Positions 1-8,313 of a DNA stretch of 64,000 nucleotides are shown piece after piece (position 1 is the first letter of the stretch; every line of letters begins with the position of its first letter). The notes under the pieces are model-generated. The model ran no database searches. It was not told the origin of the DNA and saw only the letters and a program-made list of their open reading frames with translations. The stretch is from NCBI RefSeq assembly GCF_003316635.1, contig NZ_QNQP01000011.1, forward strand, positions 1 to 64,000, read 5' to 3'. The DNA comes from Roseovarius dicentrarchi (GTDB lineage: Bacteria; Pseudomonadota; Alphaproteobacteria; Rhodobacterales; Rhodobacteraceae). The position numbers were made by a program, and so were the translations under genes.

Positions 1-123
1 TGCCGACGGCGAATGCCATCGGCCGTAGAGAGAACTTCGATTTGAGGGCGGTAAATGAAATCGGACATAAGGCCGGACTTATCATCGGATCGTAGCCGAA
101 GTCAGACGGCCCCCGCCGAAGCC

Positions 124-450
124 TTACGTTTCAGTCCCATAGTTCGTCTCCTTTGCTGCAATAAATGCTATCAAAGGAGCGGCATCAAACCGCGACACGT
201 CCATGCTGTATGTCTCAGCTGAGGCAGCCGCGTCTTTAGCCAGACCACCGCTCATAACCGCAACCAGAAGCCTGGCAGCATCATCGGAACCCATGGTGGG
301 GGCTGAACGACCCCGACCACCTGTCTTGCGATACCCAGCTTCGGACAAGACACGGTCGTGGGTCCGGACGTTCACTTCTGAGACGCCGAGCAGTCTTGCC
401 GTGCCTTACGTAAGTTCACCAGGGTTTGCCATGCTTTTTCCTTCCGCCAT
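124..450 (-). pseudogene. Small HTH-like accessory protein gene, disrupted by an in-frame stop
   Basis: Read from the ATG at 450, the frame gives 14 codons (beginning MAEGKSMANPGELT), then a TAA at 408-406, then continues in the same frame to 124 with TARLLGVSEVNVRTHDRVL and GGRGRSAPTMGSDDAARLL. That layout (short helix-turn-helix-like N-terminus, a Gly/Arg stretch, then a DAARLL helix) resembles small proteins carried by alphaproteobacterial phages and integrative elements; this is from memory. One C-to-T change (CAA to TAA) explains the stop. A GTG at 375 could restart an 83-residue product lacking the putative recognition helix. Function unknown. The adjacent decayed defence and transposase genes support it being a relic. 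Confidence 0.55.
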
Positions 451-504
451 TTGATTTGAACACAAATGGAAGGACAGCGCAGGCCATATGATTTGGAATC
501 AAAT
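447..504. promoter_or_regulatory. Paired ATTTG/CAAAT inverted repeats upstream of the disrupted small gene
   Basis: CCATTTG (447-453) is mirrored by CAAATGG (463-469). Some 30 bp further, ATTTG (491-495) is mirrored by CAAAT (500-504) across a 4-bp gap. Both lie at or just upstream of the ATG at 450 on the minus strand, where an autoregulatory operator would sit. The first repeat overlaps the start codon. Binding is inference from symmetry only. Confidence 0.35.
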
Positions 505-605
505 GATAAACGTCAGACGCAGTAACTGAAGGAGATCGCGGACGTCCACGATCTCACATCTTGTGTGTCAACGACAAGGAGGGGTAAAGGGCCATTGAGT
601 GATTT

Positions 606-1200
606 TCACTCGTGAAAAACAAGCTCTTCCATATCGAAGCGGTCTTTCGGAACAATCCGATGAAGACCAGACGCATATCGCGCCCTCACCCATGTGCCAC
701 TGTCGCGGAATGACCAGAATACGTTATTGTATTCGCGATGCTGGATGCGGATTTTCTCGATATTACTGTCGGAGTTCAGGCGCCCGGTCTCTCCGTCATC
801 CATAATCTCGACCGGCGCGATACAGTCTGGCGTGGATCGCCGGGCAACGCCAACTATGAAATCCGGGAAAAAGAGCTTCCCACGAGGCCGCAGCATGCGC
901 ACTGCGCATCGTTCGTTCTCAGGGTTTCTCATCCACCACGATGCGGTTCCTGTATCATCTTCGTCGAGCACAGTCGCAAAGCCACGCTCTTCCTTGTTGA
1001 GCTGATCTGGAAAGACGCCATAGGCGGATTCTTTAGCAGTCGGAATACCCTCGGGACCGTGATAGAGAATGGGCACGGGCTCTGCATCCAAAAGCCGCAC
1101 GTTACGGCTCTGCGCGGTCTTCACTGCATCCTTTAATAGGTTCGGTTCGGACATTGCCGACAGATCCAAAGCGCGGCGTAAGTCGCGTTCGGTCGCCTCG
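606..1200 (-). pseudogene. C-terminal remnant of a DEAD/DEAH helicase-nuclease (restriction-type) protein
   Basis: The minus-strand frame from about 1200 to 606 reads like the end of a large restriction-type helicase: a WWMRNPENE segment, then GKLFFPDFIVG, then PVEIMDDGETGRL, then REYNNVFWSFRD. The FPDF and VEI-x-D spacing resembles a PD-(D/E)xK nuclease fold, where VEIK would be expected. Here the lysine codon reads ATG (Met), one base away from AAG. No helicase motifs, start codon or upstream half remain: beyond about 1205 the frame becomes antisense to the HsdR remnant on the other strand. It is therefore a 5'-truncated fragment, probably inactive. Exact family (type III Res-like or another defence helicase) not certain. 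Confidence 0.6.
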
Positions 1201-1205
1201 ATACC

Positions 1206-1813
1206 TTTCTCATCGATTATGGCACTCACCTGCCCGACAGCGCCGTGCAAACGGCGGTCAACGCCCTGCGCGATACCGTCTTTTCCGCCGACCCGTTGCA
1301 GGAAAATCGCCGCATGCAAGAGGCCCTCGTGGTCGGCATCAAGCTCACATGGGTTGAGAACGGCGAGGAGCGCACGGACCTTGCCCGTTTGGAGGCGCTG
1401 GATGGCGGCAAGGCAATGATTGTGTGTATGCCCCGCCGGATCGCTACCACAAACGCAGCATCGACGCCCTTCAGGTGATACAAGAACTGCTTAAACTGAC
1501 TCGCGACCTGCGCGACGAACCCGAGGACGGTCTGTCCCAAGAAGAGGCCGCCTTCAATGATGCTCTCGCCCGCAGCGAAAGCGCAGTGGCCTTAATGGGT
1601 AACGAAGACTTGCGTGTGATTGCAGCCGAACTAGTAAACACCGTTCGTGCCAGCGCCTCTGTAGACTGGTGGCGGGAAGACAATGTCCGCACCAAGATGC
1701 GGGTCGCCGTAAAACGGATATTTAAAAAGCATGGGTTTCCGCCCGATCTGCAGGCCGAGGCGATCAAGCATGTGGTTCAGCAGGCGGAGGCAATGGCAAG
1801 GGAGATGAGCTAG
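1206..1813 (+). pseudogene. hsdR: Collapsed type I restriction subunit R (hsdR) remnant
   Basis: Three HsdR-like pieces are fused. First, an N-terminal-domain-like stretch (IDYGTHLPDSAVQTAVNALR, then DPLQENRRMQEALVVGIK, 1206-1370). Second, a helicase-domain piece (EALDGGKAMIVCMPRRI, about 1390-1440). Third, in another frame, the C-terminal DUF3387-like region (YHKRSIDALQVIQELLKL to VVQQAEAMAREMS, about 1440-1813) with SESAVALMGNEDLRVIAAEL. The frame shift near 1440 and the absence of most of a normal protein of roughly 1000 residues show large internal deletions. No hsdM or hsdS is nearby. It abuts the oppositely oriented helicase remnant at about 1205, suggesting recombination between two defence genes. 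Confidence 0.75.
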
Positions 1814-2471
1814 GGGAGCTTGCGGCCCTGGGAGGAAGCCGCTCCGCGGCATTGGCGCATTTGGCTGATGGTGTGACTCGCCCCATAACGATGTGCATTT
1901 TGCGATCTGACTGACCCCGGCCAGCCGGCAGACCGGGACCTCCCGACCGGTCTGCACGCATGCCGCCCCGCAATTTGGCGCTCGTTCATCACTGTCTTCA
2001 TGACGCCCCCGTGTTTGCGACACAGATCCGGAGCTTCGCATCTGCCGCACACTCCCGCAAAGGTCCGACGTTTTGGTGTTCGGTAAAACGTGATGTGCGC
2101 ATAGTCTGTTGTTGTGGTTGGCCAAAGCGGTCCGCCATGGGGCCAATGCGTGCGCTCTCGCGCAGGTCGCCGCAGGTTGTGTCGAGTGACAGGAACGGCC
2201 AGCCTTACTCGGGCGGACCGGTCAGGGCGACCTGCAACCGCACTTCGATCTTCTCGCAGAGCCGCGAGCCCTAGCTCCTTTGGATATATGTCAGCCGCCA
2301 CTCCGGACATTGCGACGCAATACCTGTCCAGTGCCACGGAGGGAAGACAGCCGGGTGTGCGGTATTTCTTCTTGGCGACAATCATGTGCCTGCGTAATAT
2401 CCGCAAAGGCCGATGAGCGGCCCGGAATGTGATTTGACGGGTGAATAGCTGAGCAAAAAGGGAGAGCAGAC
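1814..2471. other. Gene-poor stretch at the end of the decayed island
   Basis: Besides the IS3 scrap, this 658-bp stretch holds no credible gene: open frames on both strands are short, Arg/Pro/Ser-rich and lack family motifs. A 9-bp inverted repeat, GCAGACCGG / CCGGTCTGC with a 10-nt loop, lies at 1928-1955. Core chromosome resumes with the DUF2853 gene at 2472. Confidence 0.5.
1998..2102 (-). pseudogene. IS3-family orfA scrap (frameshifted)
   Basis: From the ATG at 2102 the minus strand encodes MRTSRFTEHQNVGPLREC and stops at 1998. The opening MRTSRFTEHQ is the usual start of IS3-family OrfA proteins (helix-turn-helix). In the next frame the same DNA gives APDLCRKHGG, matching the following OrfA segment (LCRKHG), so a frameshift lies between the two parts. 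Nothing of the leucine zipper or of orfB follows. It is a decayed insertion-sequence fragment rather than a functional element. Confidence 0.6.
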
Positions 2472-2813
2472 ATGGGCAAACGGGATGAACTGATCGCGCG
2501 CTACGCCGAGGATTTGAAGGGCAAATGCGGTATGACGCCGGATATGGATCTGCTGACAAAGGTCACGATCGGCTGCGGCCCGGCGATTTACAACGCGGAT
2601 GCCTCCGTAGTGGCGGCCAGCCAGCCGAGCGAGCTGGAAACAGTCAAGAACAATTTCCTGATGAAAAAGCTGGGCCTGCCCGATGGTCCGCAACTGATGG
2701 ATGCAATCGACAGTGTTCTGGAAACCTACGGGCAATCCGAGCGGAACAAGTACCGTGCGGTGGTCTATTACATGCTGACCAAACATTTCGGTAAGGAAGC
2801 CGTCTTCGGCTAA
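2472..2813 (+). CDS. DUF2853 family protein
   Basis: A 113-residue cytosolic protein (MGKRDELIARYAEDLKGKCG...) matching in length and throughout its sequence the DUF2853 family common in Rhodobacteraceae: KCGMTPDMDLLTKVTIGCGP, ELETVKNNFLMKKLGL, and a YRAVVYYMLTKHFGKE C-terminus. A GGAGAG Shine-Dalgarno precedes the ATG by about 6 nt. No enzymatic motif, signal peptide or membrane segment is visible, and the molecular function is unknown. It stands alone between the decayed island and folE2. Confidence 0.9.
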   Translation: MGKRDELIARYAEDLKGKCGMTPDMDLLTKVTIGCGPAIYNADASVVAASQPSELETVKNNFLMKKLGLPDGPQLMDAIDSVLETYGQSERNKYRAVVYYMLTKHFGKEAVFG

Positions 2814-2856
2814 GGCGCCGCCGCCGCTGATTCGTCTGCCTTGGCCCTGGGATTCT

Positions 2857-2877
2857 GGGTATTTTTACCAAGAAAAA
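2857..2877 (+). repeat. Dispersed intergenic motif, copy 1
   Basis: GGGTATTTTTACCAAGAAAA lies 44 bp after the DUF2853 stop. It is the reference copy for the motif that recurs in other gaps of this window. Confidence 0.6.
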
Positions 2878-2999
2878 GCATCATGCGCGTTCGGCATCCT
2901 CCGGATCGCAGATAAATTGCGTGTCTGCGGCGTGGCAATCGCGTGGACATGGCTCTAAGTTATCCGGCAAGACAGCCATGGAAAAAGGATGATCCGGGC

Positions 3000-4100
3000 A
3001 TGACACATCAATCGACGGACATGCACGCCGCGCCGGATCGCGGCGAGGCGCAGGATGCGCTGGCGCTGCTGCGGCGGTGGGCAGCGCAGGCAAGCCCGGA
3101 GGAGGTCGCGGACCTGGACCCTGCGATATCGCGCCTGCTGCCCCGCGGCGAGGTGGCAAATTACCCGGCGCTGGCGCGCGCCTATCCCGAAGAGTTCGAG
3201 GCCGACGATCTGTACCGCGCCACCATGCCGGATTTGCAAAACGGTCCGTCCTCTTTGATCAAGGGATCGCAACAGCAGTTGCAGCATGTCGGCATTTCAA
3301 ACTTTCGCCTTCCCATCGGATTTCACACGAAGGGTGGCCGCGATGTGACGCTGGAGACCTCGGTGACGGGCACCGTCAGCCTGGAGGCGGGCAAGAAGGG
3401 CATCAACATGTCCCGCATCATGCGCAGTTTTTACAAGCATGCCGAACGGTCGTTCAGTTTTGAAGTGATGGCCGACGCCCTGGACGATTACATTGCCGAT
3501 CTGGGCAGTATAGATGCGCGCATTCAGATGCGGTTTTCCTACCCGGCCAAGGTACGATCGCTGCGCTCGGGCCTTGAAGGTTACCAGTATTACGACATTG
3601 CGCTGGAGCTGGTCGAGACGGCGGGCGTGCGCCGCAAGTTCATGCATCTGGATTACGTCTATTCCTCGACCTGCCCCTGTTCGCTGGAGTTGAGCGAGCA
3701 CGCAAGGCAGGTGCGTGGACAGCTGGCCACGCCTCATTCGCAGCGCTCGGTTGCGCGCATTTCGGTTGAGGTTCTGTGCAAGGACTGCCTGTGGTTCGAG
3801 GATCTGATTGCGCTGGCCCGCAACGCGGTGCCGACGGAAACGCAGGTTATGGTCAAACGCGAGGATGAGCAGGCTTTTGCCGAACTCAACGCCGCCAACC
3901 CGATCTTTGTCGAGGATGCCGCGCGGCTGTTTTGTGAGGCGTTGCTGGCAGACCGGCATATCGGCGATTTCCGCGTGATCGCCAGCCATCAGGAAAGCCT
4001 GCACAGTCACGACGCCGTCAGCATCCTGACCGAAGGCGACACATTCGCGGCGCAAAGTCTGGATCCCAAGCTGTTTTCAACGCTGTTTCACGTCGGATAA
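3000..4100 (+). CDS. folE2: GTP cyclohydrolase FolE2 (type IB)
   Basis: Catalyses GTP to 7,8-dihydroneopterin triphosphate plus formate, the first step of folate synthesis, in the cytosol. The 366-residue product has the FolE2 (COG1469) hallmarks: SLIKGSQQQLQHVGISNF, the GINMSRIMRS segment (about residue 135) and STCPCSLELSEHARQ (about 222-236), which carries the catalytic cysteine region. The ATG at 3000 is preceded by AAAAAGGA at a good distance and gives the family length; the in-frame GTG at 2943 would add 19 unlikely residues. FolE2 replaces zinc-dependent FolE and is often zinc-regulated, but no convincing Zur palindrome is visible upstream. Confidence 0.95.
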   Translation: MTHQSTDMHAAPDRGEAQDALALLRRWAAQASPEEVADLDPAISRLLPRGEVANYPALARAYPEEFEADDLYRATMPDLQNGPSSLIKGSQQQLQHVGISNFRLPIGFHTKGGRDVTLETSVTGTVSLEAGKKGINMSRIMRSFYKHAERSFSFEVMADALDDYIADLGSIDARIQMRFSYPAKVRSLRSGLEGYQYYDIALELVETAGVRRKFMHLDYVYSSTCPCSLELSEHARQVRGQLATPHSQRSVARISVEVLCKDCLWFEDLIALARNAVPTETQVMVKREDEQAFAELNAANPIFVEDAARLFCEALLADRHIGDFRVIASHQESLHSHDAVSILTEGDTFAAQSLDPKLFSTLFHVG

Positions 4101-4125
4101 GGCGCTTTTGCCGAGCCGCATATCA

Positions 4126-4155
4126 AAGGGCGCGCAGAATGTCCTGCGCGCCCTT
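4126..4155. terminator. Bidirectional terminator between folE2 and metZ
   Basis: A perfect 12-bp stem, AAGGGCGCGCAG (4126-4137) with CTGCGCGCCCTT (4144-4155), and a 6-nt loop. It lies between the convergent folE2 and metZ stop codons and can serve both, although the flanking T-runs are short. Confidence 0.85.
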
Positions 4156-4164
4156 ATCAATGCT

Positions 4165-5343
4165 TCAAATCGCGTCCAAAGCCTGCATGACGTCGGCGAT
4201 CAGATCATCTGTATCCTCGATCCCCAGCGACAGGCGGACCAGACCCGGCGTGATGCCCAGACTTGCCCGTTGATCGGCGGGCAGGCGCTGGTGGGTGGTC
4301 GTCGCCGGGTGGGTGACGATGGATTTCGTGTCACCCAGGTTGTTGGAGATAAGTACGATCTTCAACGCGTTCAGGAACCGGAACGCCTCTTCCTGACCGC
4401 CGAGATCCAGCGCGACGACTGTTCCGCCCTTGGTCATCTGATGCATCGTCAAATCATATTGCGGATGGCTGGAATGGCCCGGATAGATGGCGCGCACAAC
4501 CTTGGGGTGGCCTTGCAGCGCCTCGGTCACGGCCAGCGCGGTCGCCGTCTGGGCGCGCACGCGCAGGTCGATCGTCTCAAGCCCCTTGAGCATGATCCAG
4601 GCTGTAAACGGCGACATGGAACCGCCGGTGTGTTTCATATACGGCTCGACCGTGCCGCGGATAAAGTCGCGCGCGCCAAGGATGACACCACCCAACGCAC
4701 GGCCCTGACCGTCAATATGTTTGGTGGCCGAATAAATCACCACGTCGGCGCCCTGGCTGATCGCGCGCGAGAAAACGGGCGTGGCAAAGACGTTGTCCAC
4801 CACGACAAGCGCGCCATGATGATGAGCCAGTTTTGCGACCGCTTCGATATCGACAACCTCAAGCGTCGGGTTGGCGACAGTTTCGAAAAACACCGCTGTT
4901 GTCTGGGGGCCAATCGCCTCTTGCCACTGGTCCAGATCGGTGCCGTCGACAAACGTGACCGTGACGCCGAAGCGCGTCAAAATATCGCTCAGCACATACA
5001 GGCACGAGCCAAACAGCGCGCGCGCGGCGACCACATGATCGCCAGCCTTCAGTATCGACGTCAGCGCGCCAGATACCGCCGCCATTCCGCTTGCGGTGGC
5101 AAACGCGTCTTCTGCGCCTTCCAGCAATGCGATGCGCTTTTCGAACATCGACACGGTCGGGTTCCCATAACGCGCGTAAATAAACTCGTCCGGGCCGGCC
5201 TCGATAAACCGGGCCTGCGCGGCCTCGGCTGTGTCATAAACAAACCCTTGGGTGAGAAAAATAGCCTCGCTCACCTCGCCCCATTGGCTGCGTGCGGTGC
5301 CGCCGTGGACCAGTGCCGTACGCGTGTTCCAGTCATGTGTCAT
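4165..5343 (-). CDS. metZ: O-succinylhomoserine sulfhydrylase
   Basis: PLP enzyme of the Cys/Met-metabolism family that makes homocysteine from O-succinylhomoserine and sulfide (direct sulfhydrylation route to methionine). The 392-residue protein has FIYARYGNPTVSMFE near the N-terminus, the cofactor Asp in VVVDNVFATP (about 180), the Schiff-base Lys in YSATKHIDGQGR (about 207) and SLGIEDTDDLI at the end. MetZ rather than cystathionine gamma-synthase or beta-lyase is chosen from overall resemblance to alphaproteobacterial MetZ and from the SAM-II riboswitch in its leader, which is typical of metZ and metX. A Shine-Dalgarno (GGAG) precedes the ATG. Confidence 0.93.
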   Translation of the reverse strand: MTHDWNTRTALVHGGTARSQWGEVSEAIFLTQGFVYDTAEAAQARFIEAGPDEFIYARYGNPTVSMFEKRIALLEGAEDAFATASGMAAVSGALTSILKAGDHVVAARALFGSCLYVLSDILTRFGVTVTFVDGTDLDQWQEAIGPQTTAVFFETVANPTLEVVDIEAVAKLAHHHGALVVVDNVFATPVFSRAISQGADVVIYSATKHIDGQGRALGGVILGARDFIRGTVEPYMKHTGGSMSPFTAWIMLKGLETIDLRVRAQTATALAVTEALQGHPKVVRAIYPGHSSHPQYDLTMHQMTKGGTVVALDLGGQEEAFRFLNALKIVLISNNLGDTKSIVTHPATTTHQRLPADQRASLGITPGLVRLSLGIEDTDDLIADVMQALDAI

Positions 5344-5412
5344 GTATCATTCTCCGGAGGCGATGCCCCATTAAAGCCCGTACCGGTCATGCGAAAAGGG
5401 GGACCTTTCCAG

Positions 5413-5469
5413 TGACCTTTTAGCGGATATGTTTAACGTGGCCCGCAATCCGGCAACAAATCACCACCG
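5413..5469 (-). ncRNA. SAM-II riboswitch in the metZ leader
   Basis: On the minus strand, about 70 nt before the metZ ATG, the RNA reads GGTGGTGATTTGTTGCCGG, then ATTGCGGGCCACGTTAAA, then CATATCCGCTAAAAGGTC. This matches the SAM-II fold: a P1 stem (GTGG with CCAC), the conserved CCG-ATTGC segment of the first loop, and the GCTAAAAGG 3' tail that closes the H-type pseudoknot and is well conserved in the class. The aptamer ends about 40 nt upstream of the ribosome-binding site. When SAM is abundant, metZ expression should fall. Binding itself is inferred from the match to the known consensus. Confidence 0.9.
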
Positions 5470-5893
5470 GTTTTGCTGTACTCCTCCGGTGATGAAGCGT
5501 CAACTTGGGCTTGGAATTCTTGCGATACAGCCGAACATGGTCTTGCCTTCGGGCCGGTGTCGACTTGCGGGCGCCGATTGGGCGGCCGACTTGATCAGAT
5601 GCGAAGGCTCAGCACCCGAACGTGACGCGATCTGCGGGCGCGTCACGTCACCGGTGGGTGCGATCCTTGCTGCGTCACCGCAAGATTCGTTCGTGTACAG
5701 TGTTGCCAACTGGCATCTTCCTCGCAGCAAATGCTGACCGATGGTCCAAAAGAGACCGCAACCAAACGGGGGACAAGGCAATACCCGCCGGACGCATTGC
5801 GCTTCCGGCGGGTATTGCCCCATATTCGGGAACGGTCAACAACGCGGGCCGGTCCGAGCCATAAGCTTGGACAGTAACGCGTCAGCAACCGGC
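5470..5893. other. Intergenic region upstream of metZ
   Basis: Between the riboswitch and the PRC-barrel gene, about 420 bp, no frame carries recognisable protein features. It must contain the metZ promoter, though no clear -35/-10 pair stands out. The only strong structure is the hairpin at 5777-5819. Confidence 0.5.
5777..5819. terminator. Long perfect hairpin downstream of the PRC-barrel gene
   Basis: A perfect 15-bp stem, GGCAATACCCGCCGG (5777-5791) with its complement (5805-5819), and a 13-nt loop. It lies 75 bp beyond the stop of the minus-strand PRC-barrel gene and is a plausible terminator for it, but the T-run on that side is interrupted (TTGTCCCCC). An alternative is a REP-like palindrome. 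Confidence 0.55.
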
Positions 5894-6646
5894 TCAGTCC
5901 GTGGCAGGCTTCTCATCGTCGACGACAGGAGCATCTGTGGCTGCGTCCCCTTCTGCGGGTGCATCCATCGTGGTTGCGCTATCATCAGCGGCATCATCAG
6001 CGGCGCCGTCCACAGCATCCGTGCTGTCGTCTGCCGCACCTTCATTCGTCATGCCGTCATCGGTCATGCCGTCCGCCGGAACAGCGTCCGCCGTGCCCTC
6101 GTCCGGCAGCGCGCTGTCTGCCGCGCCAACATCATCACCGGACATGGTCCCGGCAGCGGGCGCATCGGTGCTGGCCATCAGGTCGGCCAGCGGCGTTTCA
6201 TCGGGCAGGCTTTCGACGTCGGACTCGTCAAACTCTGTCTGCTCCTTCAACGCTTCCTTGCTTCGGTCCAGCGTCACCATCTGCTGGGAGGCATCATATG
6301 CAAAATCGTCCAGCGGAATTGCGACCGTGTATTCGCCCAGCCCCAGGAACCCGCCGATGCCCACCACGGCAAGCGCACCGCCGTCGCGTTCGATCACATA
6401 GTCGATGTCGCCAATCGTATCACCATTTGGCTGATAGACATTTTCGCCAATCAGATCGCCTACGGTCATCTCGCTGATTGCCGTAAACTCCGGCGCGACG
6501 CCGACAGTGTCTACGGTGTTTGCGTCGGCGGTTCCGGCGACTGGGGCGTCAGGCGCGGCGGGGTCCGTGGTTGCGGTTTGCGCGACTGCGCCACCTGCGA
6601 TCAGGGCGGAAAGCGCGGCGCTCATCATCAGAGTATTGAGTTTCAT
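5894..6646 (-). CDS. Exported PRC-barrel domain protein with acidic tail
   Basis: A 250-residue protein with a clear signal peptide (MKLNTLMMSAALSALIAGGAVAQ) and a PRC-barrel-like domain at about 55-135 (TVGDLIGENVYQPNGDTIGDI, ALAVVGIGGFLGLGEYTVAIP). From about 165 to the end it has a low-complexity tail rich in Asp, Ala, Thr and Glu with DD-A-AADD runs. PRC-barrels occur in photosynthetic reaction centres, RimM and many alphaproteobacterial periplasmic proteins of unknown role. The acidic tail suggests cation or polycation binding, which is inference. An AGGAGG site precedes the ATG. No obvious operon partner. Confidence 0.85.
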   Translation of the reverse strand: MKLNTLMMSAALSALIAGGAVAQTATTDPAAPDAPVAGTADANTVDTVGVAPEFTAISEMTVGDLIGENVYQPNGDTIGDIDYVIERDGGALAVVGIGGFLGLGEYTVAIPLDDFAYDASQQMVTLDRSKEALKEQTEFDESDVESLPDETPLADLMASTDAPAAGTMSGDDVGAADSALPDEGTADAVPADGMTDDGMTNEGAADDSTDAVDGAADDAADDSATTMDAPAEGDAATDAPVVDDEKPATD

Positions 6647-6731
6647 CGGTGTATCCTCCTTGGCTATGGTTATGGACCAGCAAGCCGCAGAGCCGGGGTT
6701 TGGTTCCCGGCCGCCACCACCGAAACGAAAA

Positions 6732-6762
6732 CAGGCAGGCCCCTTGTGCGGAAACCTGCCTG
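6732..6762 (-). terminator. ahcY terminator
   Basis: On the minus strand CAGGCAGG pairs with CCTGCCTG across a 15-nt loop and is followed by TTTTCGTTTC, 28 bp after the ahcY stop: a standard intrinsic terminator. Confidence 0.85.
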
Positions 6763-6789
6763 CGTTCGTGTCAAACGGTGGTTTTTCGC

Positions 6790-8181
6790 TTAATAGCGGT
6801 AATGCTCGGGCTTGAAGGGACCTTCTGGCGTCACGCCGATATAGGCCGCCTGCTCGGGCGAAAGCGGTGTCAGCTTCACGCCGATACGCTCCAGATGCAG
6901 GCGCGCGACCTTTTCATCCAGATGCTTGGGCAGGATATAGACCTGATTTTCGTACTCGCCGCCATTCTTCCACAATTCGATCTGCGCCAGCACCTGATTG
7001 GTAAAGCTGGCCGACATGACAAAGCTGGGATGCCCGGTGGCATTGCCAAGGTTCAAAAGACGCCCCTCGGACAGCAGGATCAAACGATTGCCCGACGGCA
7101 TCTCGATCATGTCCACCTGTTCCTTGATATTGGTCCATTTGTGGTTCTTCAGGCTGGCCACCTGAATTTCATTGTCGAAATGGCCGATATTGCCGACGAT
7201 CGCCATATCCTTCATCTCGCGCATATGCTCGATGCGGATCACGTCCTTGTTGCCGGTTGTGGTGATGAAGATGTCGGCGGTTGCCAGCGCATCCTCCAGC
7301 AGAACCACCTCGAACCCGTCCATCGCCGCCTGAAGCGCGCAGATGGGGTCAACTTCGGTCACCTTCACACGCGCGCCGGCCCCGGCCAATGACGCAGCCG
7401 ACCCTTTGCCAACGTCGCCGTAGCCCATGACCACCGCGACCTTGCCCGCCATCATCGTATCGGTCGCACGGCGGATGCCATCGACCAGCGATTCCTTGCA
7501 GCCGTATTTGTTATCGAATTTCGACTTGGTAACACTGTCGTTGACGTTGATCGCCGGAAACGGCAGCTGACCTTTCTTGTGCAGATCGTAAAGGCGGTGA
7601 ACGCCGGTCGTCGTCTCCTCGCTGACGCCCTTGATCGCGTCGCGCGTCTTGGTGAACCAACCGGGTGTTTCGGCCATCCGCTTCTTGATCTGCGCAAAAA
7701 TCGCCTCTTCCTCTTCCGAGGTGGGCACTTCGATCAGATCCGTCTCGCCCGCCTCAACGCGCGCGCCCAGAAGCACATAGAGCGTCGCATCGCCGCCATC
7801 GTCGAGGATCATATTGGCGCCCTCGGGGAACTGGAACGAGCGGTCCAGATAATCCCAATGCTCCACCAGCGTCTGGCCCTTCACGGCAAACACCGGCGTG
7901 CCGCCCTCGGCAATCGCCGCCGCCGCGTGGTCCTGCGTGGAGAAGATGTTGCACGAGGCCCAGCGCACATCGGCGCCCAGCGCATTCAGCGTCTCGATCA
8001 GCACGGCGGTCTGGATCGTCATGTGCAGGCTGCCGACGATGCGCGCGCCCTTCAGCGGCTTGGCCTCGCCGAATTCCTCGCGCAGCGCCATCAGGCCGGG
8101 CATTTCGGTTTCGGCAATGTCCAGCTCCTTGCGCCCATACGCGGCCAGCTTGATATCCTTGACGATATAGTCGTTTGCCAT
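6790..8181 (-). CDS. ahcY: Adenosylhomocysteinase
   Basis: Hydrolyses S-adenosylhomocysteine to adenosine and homocysteine, clearing the methyltransferase by-product. The 463-residue length from the ATG at 8181 equals the usual alphaproteobacterial enzyme. Features: [23 protein letters not shown] near the N-terminus, the NAD-binding [10 protein letters not shown] (about 252-262), [11 protein letters not shown], and the C-terminal [19 protein letters not shown] site lies 7-12 nt upstream of this ATG. The open frame runs on upstream to 9123, but that extension is antisense to other genes. No SAH or SAM-SAH riboswitch motif was recognised in the short leader. Confidence 0.97.
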   Translation of the reverse strand: MANDYIVKDIKLAAYGRKELDIAETEMPGLMALREEFGEAKPLKGARIVGSLHMTIQTAVLIETLNALGADVRWASCNIFSTQDHAAAAIAEGGTPVFAVKGQTLVEHWDYLDRSFQFPEGANMILDDGGDATLYVLLGARVEAGETDLIEVPTSEEEEAIFAQIKKRMAETPGWFTKTRDAIKGVSEETTTGVHRLYDLHKKGQLPFPAINVNDSVTKSKFDNKYGCKESLVDGIRRATDTMMAGKVAVVMGYGDVGKGSAASLAGAGARVKVTEVDPICALQAAMDGFEVVLLEDALATADIFITTTGNKDVIRIEHMREMKDMAIVGNIGHFDNEIQVASLKNHKWTNIKEQVDMIEMPSGNRLILLSEGRLLNLGNATGHPSFVMSASFTNQVLAQIELWKNGGEYENQVYILPKHLDEKVARLHLERIGVKLTPLSPEQAAYIGVTPEGPFKPEHYRY

Positions 8182-8313
8182 CTGAGTTGGCTCCTTGAGA
8201 AAATGCGTTTGAGGCGCAGATAGCACCCGGACGCCCATGCGGCAATGCGCGGCTCTGGAATCCTGCCTGTGGGCCGCATAAGACAAGGCAGTAAATTTCG
8301 GCGGAGATGTATC

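Noticed and set aside
1870-1915. Possible IS21-type end (GGGGTCAGTCAGATCGCAAA on the minus strand)
   Set aside because: It resembles such ends only loosely and no istA/istB remnant or second end is present.
4108-5415. A 435-codon open frame opposite metZ
   Set aside because: Antisense to metZ and running through the terminator and riboswitch.
8182-8313. SAH or SAM-SAH riboswitch before ahcY
   Set aside because: The region is where one might be expected, but none of the conserved segments of those classes is recognisable.
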